From Kingella potus (GTDB lineage: Bacteria > Pseudomonadota > Gammaproteobacteria > Burkholderiales > Neisseriaceae), in NCBI RefSeq assembly GCF_900451175.1, contig NZ_UGJJ01000002.1, positions 372,001 to 436,000 on the forward strand: 64,000 nt of DNA. Direction: 5' to 3'. Positions 25,453 to 33,986 of the stretch are shown here, in pieces. Made by a program: the position numbers and the translations under genes. The notes under the pieces were generated by a model that was given only the letters and a program-made list of their open reading frames with translations, made no database searches and was not told where the DNA came from. The first letter of the stretch is position 1. Each line of letters starts with the position of its first letter.

Positions 25453-26521
25453 ATTGTGTTCTTTCTGAAAATCGGCAGCGGCGCAATGACGCTGACCTGC
25501 CAGCCGCAGTCGCAATGACGGCGGCGGCTTGGTTGGAAGCAAAAAACGCGGCCTGCACACGGAAGCCGCACACAGGAGCGGGCGCAGTGTAGCCGTTTCG
25601 GCCTGCGGCGGCAAAGGTTTGGCCGTCTGAAAATGCCAAACGGAATGATGCCGCTCCGAATCCGTGCTTTCAGACGGCCTAATGCTTCCCTATCCCGCCC
25701 AACCCTCTGCCTGCAAAAGCCGCGTGCGTGGCAGAGCCACACACCCTACCTTAGCGGCAGAGGCCGTCTGAAAACACAGCCACGCCGCAAATCTACTCCC
25801 TCCCCTGCGTTTACGCGGGGGAGGGCTGGGGAGGGGGTGGCGGTTTGCAGAACCGCTTTGTCTGCTTTCCTGCAAATGTCTGCCTAGCGGCAAAAGCCCC
25901 CACCCTATCCCTCCCCCGCAGGCGGGAGAGGGAACAAACGAGGAGGCCGTCTGAAAACTGTAATGCGTTTTTCAGACGGCCTCATTTTTCCTATTCCGCC
26001 AAACACCGCCGTTTGCAAAACCGCGTGCGCCGCTTGGGCGGCACACCCTACCGAGCAGCCACATTACCCGCCGTGCCGAAGCAATGTAGTGTGTCGCACA
26101 GCGACGCACGCGTTCTCCCGCTGCATAAACCGGAGCGGCCGTCTGAAAACACCCGCTCCACAATAAATCTACTCCCTCCCCCGCAGACGTGAGAGGGAAC
26201 AAACGGCAGAGGCCGTCTGAAAACTGTAATGCGTTTTTCAGACGGCCTCATTTTTCCTATTCCGCCAAATACCGCCGTTTGCAAAACCGCGTGCGCCGCT
26301 TGGGCGGCACACCCTACCGAACGGCCACATTACCCGCCGTGCCGAAGCAATGTAGGGTGTGTCGCACAGCGACGCACGCGTTCTCCCGCTGCATAAACCG
26401 GAGCGGCCGTCTGAAAACACCCGCTCCACAATAAATCTACTCCCTCCCCGCAGGCGGGAGAGGGAACAAACGGCAGAGGCCGTCTGAAAATATGGTTTCA
26501 GACGGCCTTTCGGTTCGACAT
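25453..26521. repeat. One-kilobase gene-free repeat field with a 266-bp tandem duplication
   Basis: Three repeat types are interleaved: DUS pairs (about 25620-25680, 25764, 25944, 26210, 26477-26508), TAGGGTGTG-type hairpin halves (about 25713-25748, 26012-26045, 26085-26115, 26279-26315, 26350-26382), and a CTCCCTCCCC...GGGGAGGG palindrome (about 25795-25840, 25908-25932, 26170-26195, 26440-26465). A whole unit starting at the DUS at 25944 is repeated from 26210 with only a few differences, and a third copy begins at 26477. No convincing coding sequence is present. Confidence 0.85.
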
Positions 26522-27055
26522 TTACGAAAGCAGCATTTCCTGCATCAGTTTCATGCCCCACTGCCAGCCCTGCATTTGGCCGTTGAGGCGGCCGCTTTGC
26601 GGGGCGGGGATGGGGGTGGCGCGGATGCGTGCGGCGAGCTGCTGCGCCCAGTCGGGCGGGCAGTCGGGATCGTTTTGGCCGATGACGAGGGCGGCAGGGC
26701 AGGGGCAGCGGGCGCGTTGCAGGGTGTGTTCGGCATCGTCGGGGAAGGCGGCGGCCAGCGGGGCGGCGAGGATGATGTTGCGTACGCGGCGCAGGGCGGC
26801 CATGTCGGCACGGTAGAGCCAGGCGAGGACGGCGGACACGCCCGCGCCGTGGGCGACGATGGCGGCGTTGCGGCTGTGGACGGTGTCCCAGGCCTGCTGC
26901 ACGGTGTTTTGCCATGCGCTTATGCTTTGGATGCGGGCGGCGGCGGCGGTTCGGACGGTGGGATAGCTGACCGCCCAGCGGTCTATCCACATTTCGGCTT
27001 CGTCGGTATCGCGGACGAGCAGGAGGGTGAGGTCTTCGAGTTCGTGGCTGTGCAT
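26522..27055 (-). CDS. RBBP9/YdeN-family alpha/beta hydrolase, catalytic residues missing
   Basis: A 177-residue protein with the small alpha/beta-hydrolase fold of the RBBP9/YdeN family (DRWAVSYPTVRT start, NAAIVAHGAGVSAVLAW core, VIGQNDPDCPPDWAQQLA). The nucleophile position is Gly70 in VAHGAG where active members have Ser in HS-x-G. The usual C-terminal Gly-His of the GHIN type motif reads SGRLNG. It may be a catalytically inactive relative. It is preceded by the 1-kb repeat field downstream and by a PepSY protein gene upstream. Confidence 0.78.
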   Translation of the reverse strand: MHSHELEDLTLLLVRDTDEAEMWIDRWAVSYPTVRTAAAARIQSISAWQNTVQQAWDTVHSRNAAIVAHGAGVSAVLAWLYRADMAALRRVRNIILAAPLAAAFPDDAEHTLQRARCPCPAALVIGQNDPDCPPDWAQQLAARIRATPIPAPQSGRLNGQMQGWQWGMKLMQEMLLS

Positions 27056-27101
27056 GGCGGGCAGGGCTGGGTTGGCGGCGGGGAGGGGGTGGACAAGCGG
27101 G

Positions 27102-27130
27102 AGGCCGTCTGAAAACGTTTCAGACGGCCT
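27102..27130. terminator. DUS hairpin
   Basis: Compact AG-DUS inverted pair just downstream (minus strand) of the PepSY gene. Confidence 0.8.
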
Positions 27131-27142
27131 CCCGCTTCTGGG

Positions 27143-27460
27143 TCAGCGGTCGATTTTGGTGCGCAGGATTTTGAGCGAGGGGTAGGCGAGGGTAATGTCG
27201 TAGTCGCGGCCGTTTTTGGTGGCTTCGGCTTCGAGGGCGGCACGGCCGCGATATACGTCCGGCTCGATGTTGTGGACTTGGTAGCCTTTGGCTTCGAGGA
27301 GTTGTTCGGCTTTATCGAGCCTGCTGTCGAAATCGGGGTCGTCGTAGATTTGTTCTTCGATGCGCTCTTCGAAGTCGGTGTCGGCGTGGCGGTGGTGGCC
27401 GTGTGCGGCGGCGGTGGCGGCCATCACGGCCAGCGCGGCGGCGAGGATGGTTTTTTTCAT
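27143..27460 (-). CDS. Periplasmic PepSY-domain protein
   Basis: A 105-residue protein with a signal peptide (MKKTILAAALAVMAATAAA), a short His-rich mature N-terminus (HGHHRHAD), and a PepSY-like domain (LEAKGYQVHNIEPDVYRGRAALEAEATKNGRDYDITL as its core, seen around residues 55-95). PepSY domains often inhibit peptidases or bind the envelope; the role here is unknown. It lies in a run of small envelope genes on the minus strand, separated by DUS hairpins. Confidence 0.72.
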   Translation of the reverse strand: MKKTILAAALAVMAATAAAHGHHRHADTDFEERIEEQIYDDPDFDSRLDKAEQLLEAKGYQVHNIEPDVYRGRAALEAEATKNGRDYDITLAYPSLKILRTKIDR

Positions 27461-27537
27461 ATTCTTTCCTTTTGTGTTGCGTTGAAAACAAAGGCCTGTC
27501 GGCGGCGGGATTTAATCACAGGCGGCAGGGGAGGTAA

Positions 27538-27569
27538 AGGCCGTCTGAAAACGGGGTTTCAGACGGCCT
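27538..27569. terminator. DUS hairpin
   Basis: AG-DUS inverted pair 16 bases downstream (minus strand) of the secreted-protein gene at 27585. Confidence 0.8.
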
Positions 27570-27584
27570 TTGCTGTGTGCGGCT

Positions 27585-28244
27585 TTATTCGGCGCAGGCT
27601 TTTTGGTTGGCTTCGTAGCGTTTTTGTTCGCGGCGGAAGTCTTTGTCTGCAAGATAGGTGGAGGGGATTTCCTGCTCGAACCAGGTGGCGATTTCGGCGA
27701 GGGATTGGCGGCAGGCGGCTTTGTCGCCGGTGTGTTTGTAGCTGTCGGCCAGGTCGTTGTAGGTTTTGATTCTGAGGGTGTAGGCGGTGAATCTGCCGCA
27801 TTGGTCGGCGTATTGCCGTTTGGTTTCCAGGGCTTGGGCGTAGCGTTTGGCGCGGTAGGCCGCCTGATAGCGTTTTTCGGCGGCTTTGCTGCCTGGGGCG
27901 GTGCACAGGGCGGGGATGGCGGTGTATGTGCCGTCGAAGCTGCCTTTTGCTCCGCAGTAGCTGCGGCATCCGTCATCGCCGGAAATATCGAGCTTGTCTT
28001 TGTTTTTGCCGCTGAATTGGAAACGGACGACGCAGCCTCTGCCGTCGTGCCAGCTGCCGTTTTTGATGCGGCCTTCGAGTTCGCATTGGTGGCCGTTGTG
28101 GTAGTTGACGGCAAGCAGTTTGAAGCGGCTGCCTTTGATGTCGATCATGCCGTCGGTTTCGTCGTCTGCGCCGGTGGCGTACTGTTTGGCGGCGGCGGTG
28201 GCGGCGAGGGTGCAGAGGAGGAGGGGGATGAGGGCTTTTTTCAT
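27585..28244 (-). CDS. Secreted protein of unknown function
   Basis: A 219-residue protein with a signal peptide (MKKALIPLLLCTLAATAAA). The mature part has two sections. A beta-rich N-terminal half contains cysteines (HQCELEGRIKNGSWHDGRGC, GCRSYCGAKGSFDGTY). An alpha-helical C-terminal half is rich in Ala, Lys and Tyr (AEKRYQAAYRAKRYAQALET). The six or more cysteines suggest disulfides in the periplasm. I do not recognise a family. Confidence 0.65.
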   Translation of the reverse strand: MKKALIPLLLCTLAATAAAKQYATGADDETDGMIDIKGSRFKLLAVNYHNGHQCELEGRIKNGSWHDGRGCVVRFQFSGKNKDKLDISGDDGCRSYCGAKGSFDGTYTAIPALCTAPGSKAAEKRYQAAYRAKRYAQALETKRQYADQCGRFTAYTLRIKTYNDLADSYKHTGDKAACRQSLAEIATWFEQEIPSTYLADKDFRREQKRYEANQKACAE

Positions 28245-28328
28245 GTTGCGTTTCCTTGTTGCGGGTTGGCGGGTTTCAGACGGCCTTAAAGTGCAAAGGC
28301 CGTCTGAAAAAAGGTGAAAGGGGGCGGC

Positions 28329-28838
28329 CTAATTGGGTTGGAATACGAAGCGGCGGTGGTCGAAATCGTAAAAATAGCGGTCGATAGGGTTGAATGCGGA
28401 GGGGTAAAACAGATAGGGCGCAGGCTGCGCGGGCGGCTTGGGCGGGAAATAATAGAGGCGCGGGCGGCCTTTGCTTTGTATGCCGGCGGCGGCGAGGCTG
28501 TCCGGCCAGCGGCCTTGTTCGGCGTGGAAGCGTTCGATTTTGGCGGCGGCTTCGAGGGCGCGGCTTTGGGCAAAATAATCGGCGTATTTTATCCAGCCGC
28601 AAAGCAGGGCGGCGGCGCAAAACCATACGGCGGCTTTGGCCAGGTAGAGCGTGCGCTGCGGCCGTCTGAAAACGGCTCGGAACAGGCAGGCGGCGATGGC
28701 GGGCAGCATGACGATGGCGACGAAGGCAAGGGCGAACAGGCCCGATTGCATCCATATCCACAAGGCGGCGGCAGCGGAGCTCCACAGAATGCCGGAAGCG
28801 AGCTCCCAAAGTAATTCGCGGCGTTCGGCTGGGGGCAT
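28329..28838 (-). CDS. Inner-membrane protein of unknown function
   Basis: A 169-residue protein with three predicted helices in the first ~90 residues (WSSAAAALWIWM, FALAFVAIVMLPAIAACLF, AKAAVWFCAAALLCGWI). A soluble C-terminal part has an F-H-A-E-Q-G-R-W-P-DSL motif like the pseudopilin-type minor domain and ends in a Tyr/Phe-rich stretch (YFYDFDHRRFVF). The FRRPQRTLY segment is written by a DUS at 28662. No function assigned. Confidence 0.6.
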   Translation of the reverse strand: MPPAERRELLWELASGILWSSAAAALWIWMQSGLFALAFVAIVMLPAIAACLFRAVFRRPQRTLYLAKAAVWFCAAALLCGWIKYADYFAQSRALEAAAKIERFHAEQGRWPDSLAAAGIQSKGRPRLYYFPPKPPAQPAPYLFYPSAFNPIDRYFYDFDHRRFVFQPN

Positions 28839-29008
28839 ATTTGCTCCTTTTTCAGACGGCCTTCAACCTTTAATCTTTAAACCACACAAAACACGCGGCC
28901 GCCAGCGCTATTTTTTACCGCTTCCCGCCCATCTGCCGTGCGGGCGGGAAGCAAACCAAAAGGGCGGCGGGCTTTTCAGACGGCCTCTGGGCGGTGTGTT
29001 GCCGTTTG

Positions 29009-29785
29009 TCAGAAGGCATAGTCGTATTCTGCAAGCAGCGGTGCGTGGTCGGAAAATTTTTCGTCTTTGTAAACGTGTGCCGACACGGCTTTGGCGGCCA
29101 ATTCGGGCGTAACCATCTGATAGTCGATACGCCAGCCCACGTCTTTGGCATAGGCTTGGCCGCGGTTGCTCCACCAGGTGTAGCCCGGGTTGTCGGGGTA
29201 GAGCGTGCGCCAGATGTCTGTCCAGCCCAAGTCGCCGATTATCCTGCCTATCCATTCGCGCTCTTCGGGCAGAAAGCCTGAGTTTTTCTGGTTGCCCTTC
29301 CAGTTTTTCAGGTCGATGTTCTGATGGGCGATGTTCCAGTCGCCGCACACCACAATGTCGCGTCCTTCGGCTTTCATGGCCGCGAGCATGGGGTAGAACG
29401 CGTCCAGAAAGCGGAATTTCGCCTGCTGGCGTTCCTCCGCGCTGCTGCCGCTGGGCAGGTAGAGCGAAATCACGGAAAGCTGGCCGAAGTCGCAGCGTAC
29501 GAAACGCCCTTCGCGGTCAAACTCTTCCACGCCCATGCCTGCGGTAACATTGTCGGGCGCACGTTTGCTGTACACCGCCACACCGCTGTAACCGCGTTTT
29601 TCCGCGCAGTGCCAATGGCCGTGCATCCCGTGCGGGTTTTTCATATCGTCCGACAAATCGGCTTCCTGCGCTTTAAGCTCCTGCACGCAGACAATGTCGG
29701 CACCCGAAGCGGCGATGTAGTCGAGAAAACCTTTTTTATAGGCCGAGCGGATGCCGTTTACATTGGCGGAAATAATTTTGAGCAT
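29009..29785 (-). CDS. xthA: Exodeoxyribonuclease III / AP endonuclease
   Basis: A 258-residue AP endonuclease of the ExoIII family for base excision repair. Catalytic segments are NVNGIRSAYKKG, VCVQELKAQE (metal Glu), GDWNIAHQNIDLKNWKGN, and the C-terminal SDHAPL (catalytic His). It is extremely close to the meningococcal NApe enzyme from memory. Divergent from pyrE. A TACAATGCC on the minus strand near 29818 may be its -10. Confidence 0.95.
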   Translation of the reverse strand: MLKIISANVNGIRSAYKKGFLDYIAASGADIVCVQELKAQEADLSDDMKNPHGMHGHWHCAEKRGYSGVAVYSKRAPDNVTAGMGVEEFDREGRFVRCDFGQLSVISLYLPSGSSAEERQQAKFRFLDAFYPMLAAMKAEGRDIVVCGDWNIAHQNIDLKNWKGNQKNSGFLPEEREWIGRIIGDLGWTDIWRTLYPDNPGYTWWSNRGQAYAKDVGWRIDYQMVTPELAAKAVSAHVYKDEKFSDHAPLLAEYDYAF

Positions 29786-29912
29786 GGGTGTGAAAACGGG
29801 TAAATAAAGACGGCGGCATTGTAACCGATTTTTTCAGACGGCCTGTATGGTGCGGCGGCGCGGCAGAGGCCGTCTGAAAAAGTAAAATATGCCCATACGC
29901 GCGTCATTCCAC

Positions 29913-29918
29913 TATAAT
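29913..29918 (+). promoter_or_regulatory. -10 element upstream of pyrE
   Basis: TATAAT followed by the GC-rich stretch CCGCGC, 35 bases before the pyrE ATG; the identical sequence TATAATCCGCGCTTTC recurs after cmk (63948). No good -35 is visible. Confidence 0.45.
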
Positions 29919-29952
29919 CCGCGCTTTCCGTCTGCCAACAGAAAGCGCGAAA

Positions 29953-30594
29953 ATGTCCGATTTCCGTCAAGATTTTTTAAAATTTTCCCTGGCTCGAAAC
30001 GTGCTGAAATTCGGCGCGTTCACCACCAAAGCCGGCCGGCAGTCGCCCTATTTTTTCAACGCCGGGCTGTTTGCCGACGGCGCGTCCGTGCTGCAGCTGG
30101 CACGGTTTTACGCCCGCGCGGTCATCGAAAGCGGCGTGAAGTTCGATATGCTCTTCGGCCCGGCCTACAAAGGCATCGTGCTGGCATCGGCCACAGCGAT
30201 GATGCTGGCGGAGCAGGGCGCAAACGTCCCGTTCGCCTACAACCGCAAAGAAGCCAAAGACCACGGCGAAGGCGGCGTGCTGGTGGGCGCGCCGCTCAAA
30301 GGCCGCGTGCTGATTATCGACGACGTGATTTCCGCCGGCACATCGGTGCGCGAATCGGTGCGGCTGATTGAAGCCGCAGGCGCGGAGCCCGCCGCCGTGG
30401 CCGTCGCGCTCGACCGCATGGAAAAAGGCGCGGGCGGCCTGTCGGCCGTGCAGGAAGTGGAAAAGCAATACGGCCTGCCCGTTATCGCCATCGCCACGCT
30501 CGACGATTTGTTCGCGCTGCTGCAAAACCATGCCGAATACGGCGGCTTTTTAGAGCCGGTCAAAGCCTACCGCGAACGCTACGGCGCGGTATGA
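29953..30594 (+). CDS. pyrE: Orotate phosphoribosyltransferase
   Basis: A 213-residue enzyme forming orotidine 5'-monophosphate from orotate and PRPP in pyrimidine synthesis. The PRPP-binding motif VLIIDDVISAGTS is at residues 119-131; the catalytic loop contains NRKEAKDHGEGG (97-108). It starts a plus-strand run pyrE, zinc-ribbon gene, argA. Confidence 0.95.
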   Translation: MSDFRQDFLKFSLARNVLKFGAFTTKAGRQSPYFFNAGLFADGASVLQLARFYARAVIESGVKFDMLFGPAYKGIVLASATAMMLAEQGANVPFAYNRKEAKDHGEGGVLVGAPLKGRVLIIDDVISAGTSVRESVRLIEAAGAEPAAVAVALDRMEKGAGGLSAVQEVEKQYGLPVIAIATLDDLFALLQNHAEYGGFLEPVKAYRERYGAV

Positions 30595-30664
30595 AAACGC
30601 CGCAGGCCGTCTGAAAACCCTTTCCGGCAATTCCCGACAAAAACACCGACAGACGAAACACACT

Positions 30665-31120
30665 ATGCCCATCTGCTCCTGCCCGCACTGCAACACCTTC
30701 CTGAAAGTCAAAGAAAGCCAGCTCAACATCGCCCAAGGCTTCGTACGCTGCACCGACTGCCAGGGAATGTTCAAAGCCAAAGACTTCGTTGCCAAACAGC
30801 AAATCTCCTCCATCGACTGGATGGCCGACGGCGTGAGCGACATCGAAGCCGTCCGCCGGCTCGGCACCTATGTGCGCGGGCGCAACGCCTTCGACAAACA
30901 GCAAATCGACTACCTGCTCGAACACCCAGCCGACGGCAGCACACCCGCCGCCGTGCCGCACGAACGCCCACGCTCCTCCGCGCAGGCCGTACCCCTGCCC
31001 GAGCCGCCCGCCGCCGCCGTTTCAAGCAAAAGCGGCGAGGGCACCAACTGGACGCTTGCCACGCTCGTCGCCCTCACCATCCTCATCCTGCAACTCTTCT
31101 ACATCCTGCTCACCCGCTGA
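30665..31120 (+). CDS. Zinc-ribbon (MJ0042-type) protein with C-terminal membrane anchor
   Basis: A 151-residue protein. The N-terminal MJ0042-type zinc finger has C6, C9, C29 and C32. A helical middle and a Pro/Ala-rich linker (~95-120) follow, and a C-terminal transmembrane helix (WTLATLVALTILILQLFYILL). The architecture is like the N-terminal part of proteins with DUF3426, but that domain is absent. It lies 70 bases after pyrE and 4 bases before argA, suggesting a shared transcript. Function unknown. Confidence 0.75.
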   Translation: MPICSCPHCNTFLKVKESQLNIAQGFVRCTDCQGMFKAKDFVAKQQISSIDWMADGVSDIEAVRRLGTYVRGRNAFDKQQIDYLLEHPADGSTPAAVPHERPRSSAQAVPLPEPPAAAVSSKSGEGTNWTLATLVALTILILQLFYILLTR

Positions 31121-31124
31121 CCGC

Positions 31125-32444
31125 ATGAACGCCGCCGATTTTTCCGCCTTCGCCCGCAGCTTCCGCGAAGCCGCCCCCTACATCGACCAACTGCGCGGCA
31201 AAACCCTGGTGGTCGGCATTTCTTCCTGCCTGCTCGAATCCGAACGCTTCCGCCCCATAGCCGCCGACCTCGCCCTGTTGGCCGGACTGGGCATCAGGCT
31301 GGTGCTGGTGTACGGCAGCCGTAGCCAAATCAACGCGGCCTGCGAAGCGGCGGGTATCGAAATCCGCTGCCACTGCAACCGCCGCATCACCTCCGAAGCC
31401 GTACTCGGCATCGCCAAGCAAGTCTGCGGCCGCCTCTCTGCCGACATAGCCGCCGCCCTCACCGTCGGCCTGCCCCACGCCCCGCGCCGCCGCCGCCTGC
31501 GCATCGCCTCGGGCAACTTCGTTTCCGCCCGCCCCGCCGGCATTATCGACGGCATCGACATGGGCTACACCGGATGCGTGCGCAAAACCGACACCGAAGC
31601 CGTCGCCGCCGCCCTCGACAGCGGCGCACTCGTCCTGATCGGCCCGCTCGCGTCTTCGCTCGGCGGCAAAACCTTCAACCTTTCCATGGCCGACACCGCC
31701 GCCGCCCTTGCCGTCGGCCTCGCCGCCGAAAAGCTCGTTTTCCTCATCGAAGAAGAAGGTATTTTGGACGGAAACGGCCGCCGCCTCTCCAACCTTTCGG
31801 CGCAGGAAGCGGAAGGCCGTCTGAACAGCGGCGGCATCACGGCCCGGCAGCACAGCCTGCTGCACACCGCCCTTGAAGCCGTCGCGCAAGGCGTGCCGCG
31901 CTGCCAAATCCTCTCCGGCCTGTCCGACGGCGCACTCATCGGCGAACTCTTTACCCACAGCGGCACCGGCACCTCCGTGGCGCAAGACCCTTTTGCCGCC
32001 ATCCGCCCCGCCGCCGAAGGCGACATTCCCGCCCTGATCGCCCTCATCCGCCCGCTGGAAAAAGCCGGCATCCTGCTGCACCGCAGCCGCGAATACCTCG
32101 AAAGCCACATCGGCAGCTTCTTTGTTCTCGAATACGACCGCCAAATCTACGGCTGCGCCGCGCTCAAAACCTTTGCCGAAGCCCCGCAGAGCGGCGAACT
32201 GGCCTGCCTTGCCGTCTCGCCCGACGCGCAGCACGGCGGCTTGGGCGAAATGCTGCTCGAGCGGCTCGCCGCCGAAGCGCGCAGGCGCGGCCTGCAACAA
32301 CTGTTTGCCCTCACCACCCAAACCGGCGAATGGTTTGCCGAACGCAGCTTTCAGACGGCCTCCCCCGAAGATTTGCCCGCCACACGGCAGGAAATCTACC
32401 GCCAAAGCGGCAGACAGTCGGCCGTGTTCGTGCGGCATTTGTAA
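31125..32444 (+). CDS. argA: N-acetylglutamate synthase
   Basis: A 439-residue bifunctional-architecture ArgA: an amino-acid-kinase fold (about 1-280) that binds arginine for feedback control and a C-terminal GNAT acetyltransferase domain (about 290-439, with LACLAVSPDAQHGGLGEMLLERL as the acetyl-CoA loop). It makes N-acetylglutamate, the first step of arginine synthesis. Two internal DUS copies encode EGRLNSG and FQTASPE. The start ATG is 4 bases after the previous stop. Confidence 0.94.
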   Translation: MNAADFSAFARSFREAAPYIDQLRGKTLVVGISSCLLESERFRPIAADLALLAGLGIRLVLVYGSRSQINAACEAAGIEIRCHCNRRITSEAVLGIAKQVCGRLSADIAAALTVGLPHAPRRRRLRIASGNFVSARPAGIIDGIDMGYTGCVRKTDTEAVAAALDSGALVLIGPLASSLGGKTFNLSMADTAAALAVGLAAEKLVFLIEEEGILDGNGRRLSNLSAQEAEGRLNSGGITARQHSLLHTALEAVAQGVPRCQILSGLSDGALIGELFTHSGTGTSVAQDPFAAIRPAAEGDIPALIALIRPLEKAGILLHRSREYLESHIGSFFVLEYDRQIYGCAALKTFAEAPQSGELACLAVSPDAQHGGLGEMLLERLAAEARRRGLQQLFALTTQTGEWFAERSFQTASPEDLPATRQEIYRQSGRQSAVFVRHL

Positions 32445-32484
32445 CACCGCCCGAACCCGTCCGCAGGCCGTGCCGCCGCAGCCC

Positions 32485-32575
32485 CGCCGTCAGTAGTGCC
32501 GCCTAAGCGACGCACGCATTTCTGTAAGCAGCCGTAGGGTGTGTCGCCCCAAGCGACGCACGCGTTCCAATGTTT
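32485..32575. repeat. TAGGGTGTG-type hairpin repeats upstream of the IS
   Basis: Two copies of the half-site hairpin: AGTGCCGCCTAAGCGACGCACGC near 32493 (degraded on its left arm) and TAGGGTGTGTCGCCCC..AGCGACGCACGCG near 32535. Both face the same way. Confidence 0.7.
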
Positions 32576-32679
32576 TACGTTCCCAACGTTTAAGGCTGTC
32601 TGAAAAACGCAAACCTGTTTTTTTGAACTGCACCTCAAAAGTCGGACACCATCCCCCAACTTATGAGGTGCAGTTTTTT

Positions 32680-33148
32680 ATGGCAAAGCATTCAAACGGA
32701 TTCAAGTTGCAAGTAGCAAACTACTATTTACAGGGACATGGTAAAAAAACATACGGCTAAAGTTTTTCGCTTAGACCATGCTACCGTACGCAAATGGGCA
32801 ACCCGTTATGTTCTCCATGGAGAGGACGGCATCAACCGGCGGCACGGCATTACCGTTTGTCCTTTGGATTTCAAGTTGGACGCCGTTAGAATGATCATAA
32901 ATGAGGGACTATCCCAAAAAGAGGCATCCGCCCGGTTGAATCTGCCAACCGATTCCCTACCCATCCAATGGCTGCGCCGGCCCCGCCAATACGGCACCGA
33001 CGGTTTGAAAGCCAAACCGAAACGCAGGAAGCCAAAGCAACCTGAGGCCGCCAAAAAAGCCGACCGTCCCAAAACCAAAGAAGAGCTGATGGAAGAATTG
33101 CTTTACCTGCGTGCAGAGACGGCTGTCTTAAAAAAACCGATGCCTTAA
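32680..33148 (+). pseudogene. IS3-family orfA, frameshifted
   Basis: Starts with MAKHSNGFKLQVANYYLQGHG and continues in the next frame after a run of seven A (32743-32749) as AKVFRLDHATVRKWATRYVLHGEDG, a helix-turn-helix typical of IS150-group OrfA. A second HTH-like part and a Lys-rich leucine-zipper region (EELMEELLYLRAETAVLKK) follow. A second A7 run (33130-33136) near the end is at the place where IS3 elements shift frame into orfB. The first shift is probably a mutation. Confidence 0.82.
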
Positions 33149-33916
33149 TCCGAGAGGAAGAAGTGCGGCAGAAAGATGCCGGATCGCCGCAGGATTAAGG
33201 CAGAACCATCCTTTGGAACTGCCGTTGGCAATTGTCGGACTGCCGCGCAGTACCTTCTGCCACCAATCGGCTGCCCGGTCGGCAGAAGACAAATATGCCG
33301 ATTTGAAACAGCATATCCCCACTGTTTGCCTGCAACACAAAGGACGGTACGGTTACCGTCCGATCGTTTAAAGGAGCAACAGGCAAAACGGCACCCGACA
33401 TCCTGCAACGCAATTTCAAATCGGACACACCCAATGAGAATGGGTAGCGGACGTTACCGGGTTCAATATTGCAGGAGAAAGGCTGTATCTGTCGCCGGTG
33501 ATGGATTTGTTTGGCGGGGAAATCATCAGCTGCCGCATCCAAACCCGCCCGACTTTCGTTTGGCCGGCAAGATGCTCAAAGGGGCATTGGGGAAACTAAG
33601 TCCGCCTGACAGGCCGGTACTGCATTCGGATCAGGACCGGCAGTATCAGACGGGTTTTTATCAAAAGCAGTTGCAAGACACAGGATTGGTGCAGAGTATG
33701 TCCTGCAAAGGAAACTGTTTGGACAATGCGGCGATGGGAAGTTTCTTTGGAACGTTGGAGTCGGAATGTTTCCATACCCGCAAATATGCTTCCATTGCCG
33801 AATTGGAAACAGCCTTGCATGAGTACATTCATTATTACAACCGCGACAGGATTAAGCTCAAATTAAAAGGACCGAATCCTGTACAGTACAGAATCCAGTC
33901 CTTGAAAACCGCTTGA
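33149..33916 (+). pseudogene. IS3-family transposase orfB, multiply frameshifted
   Basis: DDE transposase sequence is spread over at least three frames. LRQNHPLELPLAIVGLPRST (from 33197) ends at a TAA; DILQRNFKSDTPNE and WVADVTGFNIAGERLYLSPV follow in other frames. The C-terminal third (HSDQDRQYQ, SCKGNCLDNAAMGSFFGTLE) is intact. In the last motif the catalytic Glu of MESFFG is Gly. The protein cannot be active. Confidence 0.85.
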
Positions 33917-33986
33917 TTAAACTGTCCAACTTTTTGGGGGCAGTTCATCGCTGCGGCTTTGTTTTAAGACGGCCTATTTCTTGCCG

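Larger units (their letters stand above)
32624..33947 (+). mobile_element. Degenerate IS3-family (IS150-like) insertion sequence
   Basis: A 1324-bp element bounded by imperfect inverted repeats beginning TGAACTGC at both ends (25 positions, four mismatches). It carries orfA and orfB in the usual order, both disrupted by frameshifts. A degenerate DUS (AGGCTGTCTGAA at 32593) precedes the left end and a DUS-like arm (TTTTAAGACGGCCT) follows the right end, as if the IS had split a DUS hairpin. No target-site duplication is visible. Confidence 0.85.

Noticed and set aside
25900..26510. CRISPR array
   Set aside because: Repeats are 266 bp long and near-identical throughout, with no short repeat/variable spacer pattern and no cas genes.
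32743..32749. Programmed frameshift at an A7 run in IS orfA
   Set aside because: It lies near the N-terminus rather than at the orfA/orfB junction, and orfB has further frameshifts, so mutation is more likely.
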